From NCBI RefSeq assembly GCF_040218065.1, contig NZ_JAVJQE010000015.1, forward strand, positions 310,001 to 374,000: DNA of 64,000 nucleotides, given 5' to 3'. The first letter of the stretch is position 1. Every line of letters starts with the position of its first letter. The notes beneath the pieces were generated by a model that saw only the letters and a program-made list of their open reading frames with translations, made no database searches and was not told the DNA's origin. This DNA comes from Marivibrio sp040218065. Its GTDB lineage: Bacteria; Pseudomonadota; Alphaproteobacteria; UBA8366; Aestuariispiraceae. Positions 60,666 to 64,000 of this stretch are shown in pieces. Made by a program: the position numbers and the translations under genes.

Positions 60666-61904
60666 ATGAGCGAGGCCGACTTCTACGACGAACTCGAGAC
60701 CCGCAGCGCCGACGAGCGCACGGTCGCCCAGACCCAGGCCCTGCGCGAGCAGATCGCCAACGCCAAGGCGAACGCGGCCTATTGGAAGGAGACGCTCGAC
60801 GGCGTCGACGCGGGCGAGATCACGCTCGGCGGCCTGAAAGACCTGCCCGTCACCCGCAAGAGCGACCTGATGGCCCGCCAGGCCGAGGCGCCGCCCTATG
60901 GCGGGTTGGCCGCGAGCGCGCCGGAGGATCTGGCCCGCCTCTTCCTCTCCCCCGGGCCGATCGCCGATCCGGAGGGCTTCGGGCGCGACTGGTGGCGCTT
61001 CGCGCGCGCCTTTTACGCCGCCGGCTTCCGCAAGGGCGACCGGGTGATCAACTGCTTCAGCTATCATCTGACGCCGGCCGGCCATATGTTCGAGAGCGCC
61101 GCCCATGCGCTGGGGATCCCCGTGCTGCCCGGCGGCGTCGGCAACACCGAGGGCCAGGTCCAGGCGGCCGACTTTTACAAGATCAACGCCTATTCCGGCA
61201 CGCCGGACTTCGTCAAAATCCTGCTGGAGAAGGCGGACGCGCTGGGAACCCCGCTCGGCCTCGAAAAGGCGATGGTCGCGGCCGGCCCGCTCTTCCCCTC
61301 GATGCGCGAGGAGTATGAAGCCCGCGGCGTCCACACCCGCCAATGCTACGGCACCGCCGATCTCGGCATGGTCGCCTATGAGAGCCAGGCGATGGAGGGC
61401 ATGATCTGCGACGAGCATGTCGTGGTCGAGATCGTCACCCCCGGCACGGGCGATCCGGTCGAGGAGGGCGCGGTCGGCGAAGTGCTGGTGACGCTGCTCG
61501 CCAACCGCGACTATCCGCTGATCCGCTTCGCCACCGGCGATCTCTCCGCGATCTTGGCCGGCGCAAGCCCGTGCGGGCGCACCGCGCCGCGCATCAAGGG
61601 CTGGATGGGCCGCGCCGACCAGACCACCAAGATCCGCGGCATGTTCGTGCGGCCCGAACAGGTCGCCGCCTTCGCCAAACGCCACCCGGAAATCGCCAAG
61701 ACCCGCGTGGTCGTGACCAGCGACAAGAACAAGCACGACGTCATGACCGTGAAGGTCGAGACCGCCCAGGACCTCGACCCCGCGACGCTGGCCGAGACCG
61801 CGCAAAGCGTCTTCAAGCTGAAGGCGACGATCGAGCCCTGCGCCCCGGGGTCGCTCCCCGACGACGGCAAGGTGATCGAGGACGCGCGCGACTTCGAGAG
61901 TTGA
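60666..61904 (+). CDS. PaaK-like phenylacetate-CoA ligase family protein with an altered P-loop
   Basis: 412 residues. The family fold is clear: AFYAAGFRKGDRVINCFSYH, PVLPGGVGNTEGQVQAADFY, INAYSGTPDFVKILLEKA, CYGTADLGMVAYES, PLIRFATGDLSA and KGWMGRADQTTKIRGMFVRP (C-terminal domain start). The usual P-loop SSGTTGKP is replaced by FLSPGPIADPEG. This may change nucleotide use or specificity. It is the last gene of the operon. With the first-gene ligase it suggests that the imported compound, or two related ones, is converted to CoA thioester. Confidence 0.88.
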   Translation: MSEADFYDELETRSADERTVAQTQALREQIANAKANAAYWKETLDGVDAGEITLGGLKDLPVTRKSDLMARQAEAPPYGGLAASAPEDLARLFLSPGPIADPEGFGRDWWRFARAFYAAGFRKGDRVINCFSYHLTPAGHMFESAAHALGIPVLPGGVGNTEGQVQAADFYKINAYSGTPDFVKILLEKADALGTPLGLEKAMVAAGPLFPSMREEYEARGVHTRQCYGTADLGMVAYESQAMEGMICDEHVVVEIVTPGTGDPVEEGAVGEVLVTLLANRDYPLIRFATGDLSAILAGASPCGRTAPRIKGWMGRADQTTKIRGMFVRPEQVAAFAKRHPEIAKTRVVVTSDKNKHDVMTVKVETAQDLDPATLAETAQSVFKLKATIEPCAPGSLPDDGKVIEDARDFES

Positions 61905-62219
61905 GCGGCGTCGGCGCCGCCGCTCGCTCGCGCCGCCGCTCGCTCGCGCCGCCCGCCTCCGCCGCGAATGACCTGCCCCGAAAATGCCCAAATTGCGCCT
62001 CTAGCGCGAACTCTTGCGCCCCTTACATAGAGGGGTGCTGAGACCTCCCCTCTCATCGGGGCTCCCCCCAGGGTCCCGAGGCGATCGGAAACGATCGTCG
62101 CAGCAGACAGGCGGCCGTCGGACTCCCCCTCCCCCCAAATCCGGCGGCCGCCGTTCTGCTTTCGGGGTCTTCCTCTTAAAAGATCAGACGGCGGGACGCG
62201 ACGGATTCGCGGCGCGGGT
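61905..62219. other. Region after the PaaK-like gene
   Basis: 315 bases between convergent genes. It has a 17-base direct repeat (CGCCGCTCGCTCGCGCC, about 61919-61950), a GAGGGG...CCCCTC hairpin near 62031-62052 that may end the operon, and CGATCG-GAAA-CGATCG (62082-62097), a tetraloop hairpin. No gene is supported. Confidence 0.55.
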
Positions 62220-62735
62220 TCAGGATGTCGCCCCCTGGCGGCGCAAGGCCTCGTTCTCCAGCAGGCGCCTAAGGCAGGCGCGGCGCTCGGCCTGCGTCTG
62301 CGCGGGGCTGCGCAGTTCGACATGGCGCACGGCGAGCGTCGCCTCGTCGGCGTCCGCGCCGCCGGCGTACAGGAAGACGTCCAGCGTGCAGCCCGTTCCT
62401 TGGAACACCCACACCTCGGCCGTCCCGTCGCGGCGAACGAGCTGCGGCGCGCCGAGCCGGCGCGCGGCCTCCAGCGCGTCGAGGCCGAGGAACTGATCAG
62501 GATCGTCGGAGATTGTCGGCAGCGCGGCCAATCGCGCCGCACGATCGCGATCGCGGGCCGGGTCGGCGATCGGGGCCAAGGCCTGACGGCTGGCCGCCCC
62601 CGCGGGCGCGTCGGCCGCGAGCGCGCTGCGGTCTTCAGCCGGCGGCCCGCCGCCGTCCGCCGCGCAGCCGGCGAGCGTCAATCCGGCCAGCGCGACCATC
62701 GCGCCCACGGCCGCCGCCCGCGCGCGCGCGCTCAC
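62220..62735 (-). CDS. Predicted lipoprotein of unknown function
   Basis: 171 residues from a GTG at 62735 that overlaps the upstream EI24 gene stop by four bases (GTGA). The signal is AAAVGAMVALAGLTLAGC, where LAGC is a lipobox, so Cys24 should be lipidated. The mature part contains FLGLDALEAARRLGAPQLVR and AEVWVFQGTGCTLDVFLY, a pattern (short helix, then Trp/Tyr-rich strands with one Cys) seen in alphaproteobacterial lipoproteins of the SmpA/BamE-like size class. That resemblance is weak. Coupled to the EI24 protein. Confidence 0.82.
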   Translation of the reverse strand: MSARARAAAVGAMVALAGLTLAGCAADGGGPPAEDRSALAADAPAGAASRQALAPIADPARDRDRAARLAALPTISDDPDQFLGLDALEAARRLGAPQLVRRDGTAEVWVFQGTGCTLDVFLYAGGADADEATLAVRHVELRSPAQTQAERRACLRRLLENEALRRQGATS

Positions 62736-63493
62736 GCCGTCTGCACCGCGGAGCCGCCGGAGGCGGGCGGCGGATCGTCTGGGAAGTCCTTGCGCGCGGG
62801 CAGACCTTCGAAGAAATGCACCATGGCGGCGGCGGCCAGCACCGGCGCGATCAGGTTCAGGATCGGGACCGTCATCAGGAAGACGAACAGGACGCCGAAC
62901 AGCGTAATCCGCCCCTTGTGCCGGCGGCGCAGCTCCTCCGCGCGTTTGGGCGACAGACGGCGCAGCGCCACCACTTCATAGAATTCGCGCCCCACCAGAT
63001 AGCCGTTCACGCCGTAATAGAGAAAGGCGCCCGCGCCGAGAACGATCAGCAGCGTGATATAGACCGGAAAGGCGATCAGGTTCACCAGCACCACGATGCC
63101 GAGGAAGCGGATCCCGGAGAAGACCGCCTCGGTCACGCTCTGCCCGCGCGCCTCGGGCAGATTTTGATAGTGCTTCCCTTCGACCGCTTCGCAGATGTCC
63201 TCCAGAAATATCCCGACGATCGCCGTCATCACCGGCGGGAACAGGAAATAGGTCAAAATCCCGATCAGGCCGGCGAGCCCGATCCCGCCGAGGACCGAGA
63301 AGATCTCGTCCGCATCGGCGATCCACTCGCCCACGAAGGGGATCTGGGTCCAGGGCACGAGGTCCAGCGCCGCCCACAGCGCGACGCCGAGCGCGATGAA
63401 GACGACGATCGAGCCGCCGATCCCGATCAGGATCACCCGCTTGAAGCGCGGGTCGGAGAGCTGGGCGAGGGCTTTGCTGAGTGCGTTGAACAT
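62732..63493 (-). CDS. EI24 domain membrane protein (CysZ-like)
   Basis: 253 residues from ATG 63493, which has GTGGAG just before it; a GTG at 63505 is an alternative. It starts MFNALSKALAQLSDPRFKRV and has about four to five hydrophobic segments (VILIGIGGSIVVFIALGVAL, VLGGIGLAGLIGILTYFLFP, VVLVNLIAFPVYITLLIVLG, LFGVLFVFLMTVPILNLIAP). The final segment with PxLNLIAPVLAAAAMVH is typical of the EI24/CysZ family. In CysZ this fold imports sulfate; here the function is unknown. Confidence 0.88.
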   Translation of the reverse strand: MFNALSKALAQLSDPRFKRVILIGIGGSIVVFIALGVALWAALDLVPWTQIPFVGEWIADADEIFSVLGGIGLAGLIGILTYFLFPPVMTAIVGIFLEDICEAVEGKHYQNLPEARGQSVTEAVFSGIRFLGIVVLVNLIAFPVYITLLIVLGAGAFLYYGVNGYLVGREFYEVVALRRLSPKRAEELRRRHKGRITLFGVLFVFLMTVPILNLIAPVLAAAAMVHFFEGLPARKDFPDDPPPASGGSAVQTA

Positions 63494-63646
63494 GGCGCTC
63501 CACACTTAGCCGCGCCGATCCCCGCCCGCAAGGCCGGCCCGCCGATTGCCGCACCCGCCCGGCCGCGCTATAGAACCGGCGCGATCAAGGGCGCGGCCGC
63601 TCAGGCGCGCGCCGTCACTCATCGAACGGACGGGCGAGGGGAGCTC

Positions 63647-64000
63647 ATGGCGGAGACGCGCTACGACGTGATCGGGATCGGCAACGCGCTGGTCGACGTG
63701 CTGGTGTCGGTGGAGGATCGGTTCCTCGAGGGCGAGAGCCTGCCGAAAGGCGGAATGGTGCTGGTGGAGGCCGACCAGTCGGACGCGCTCTACGCCAAGC
63801 TCGGACCCTCGACGGAGCGCTCGGGCGGCTCGTGCGGCAATACGATGGCCGGGCTTGCGGCGCTCGGCGGGCGCGGCGCCTATATCGGCAAGGTGCGCGA
63901 CGACGCCTTCGGACAAGTCTTTCGTCATGACCTGTCGGCGCTTGGCGTCGCCTTCGAGACGGCGCCCTCGGCCGACGCCGATCCGACCGGCAAATGCCTC
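63647..64000 (+). CDS. PfkB-family sugar/adenosine kinase, N-terminal part (runs off the window)
   Basis: 118 codons from ATG 63647 to the window end with no stop. It begins YDVIGIGNALVDVLVSVED, then SLPKGGMVLVEAD, GGSCGNTMAGLAALGG and AYIGKVRDDAFGQVFRHDL. These are the substrate-binding blocks of PfkB kinases, in the form of the adenosine-kinase-like group common in alphaproteobacteria. The catalytic C-terminal DTxGAGD motif is outside the window. GAGGGGAG precedes the ATG. It is divergent from the EI24 gene. Confidence 0.9.
   Translation, partial: MAETRYDVIGIGNALVDVLVSVEDRFLEGESLPKGGMVLVEADQSDALYAKLGPSTERSGGSCGNTMAGLAALGGRGAYIGKVRDDAFGQVFRHDLSALGVAFETAPSADADPTGKCL

Overview
The window is a high-GC stretch of a bacterial chromosome. 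It carries about 58 protein-coding genes, no rRNA or tRNA that I can see, and one clear horizontally acquired insert. Gene content and order point to an alphaproteobacterium, probably Rhodospirillales-like. Three things support this: the runs dnaA-rpsT-ech-mutM-ubiE-ubiB-coaBC, rimP-nusA-rnpM-infB-rbfA-truB-rpsO-pnp, and tsaB-rimI-mucR-fur-olsBA-miaB-phoH-ybeY-corC-lnt-xre-metK-trmB; the presence of a Ros/MucR regulator; and a CtrA-type TTAA-N7-TTAA box. The species cannot be named from the sequence.

Layout. Positions 1-2161 hold rmuC (partial), def and fmt (protein N-terminal processing and initiator tRNA formylation). Positions 2162-4165 hold an AT-rich insert with one OLD-family ATPase/TOPRIM nuclease, a probable phage-defence gene. 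Positions 4166-10999 (minus strand) are the replication cluster dnaA-dnaN-recF-gyrB, followed by about 0.9 kb of noncoding sequence with large inverted repeats and an orphan TetR gene. Positions 12653-20229 are housekeeping: rpsT, a crotonase, mutM, ubiE/ubiB (ubiquinone), coaBC (CoA), dut and an Rrf2 regulator. Positions 20246-23385 carry a decayed feruloyl-CoA-synthase-like protein and pckA (gluconeogenesis). Positions 23728-25807 are a cobalamin-riboswitch-controlled cobalt uptake operon (cbtB-cbtA) with a translationally coupled HugZ-like FMN protein. Three tandem REP-like double hairpins follow at 25832-26160.

Positions 26246-36668 are the translation/RNA operon from rimP to pnp, with a promoter and a leader terminator in front of rimP. 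Positions 36690-50201 hold trmB, metK, an XRE regulator with a histone-H1-like tail, lnt, corC, ybeY, phoH, miaB, the ornithine-lipid pair olsB/olsA, fur, mucR, rimI and tsaB. Positions 50230-52105 hold a RutE-like nitroreductase and a secreted polysaccharide deacetylase.

Positions 52292-61904 are the most coherent accessory system. A divergent TetR regulator has two matched operator palindromes around a good promoter. That promoter drives a long-chain-type acyl-CoA ligase, a complete Liv-type ABC importer (ATPases, permeases and binding protein) and an atypical PaaK-like ligase. This looks like an uptake-and-CoA-activation module for an unknown organic acid. The window ends with a lipoprotein, an EI24-family membrane protein and the start of an adenosine-kinase-like PfkB gene.
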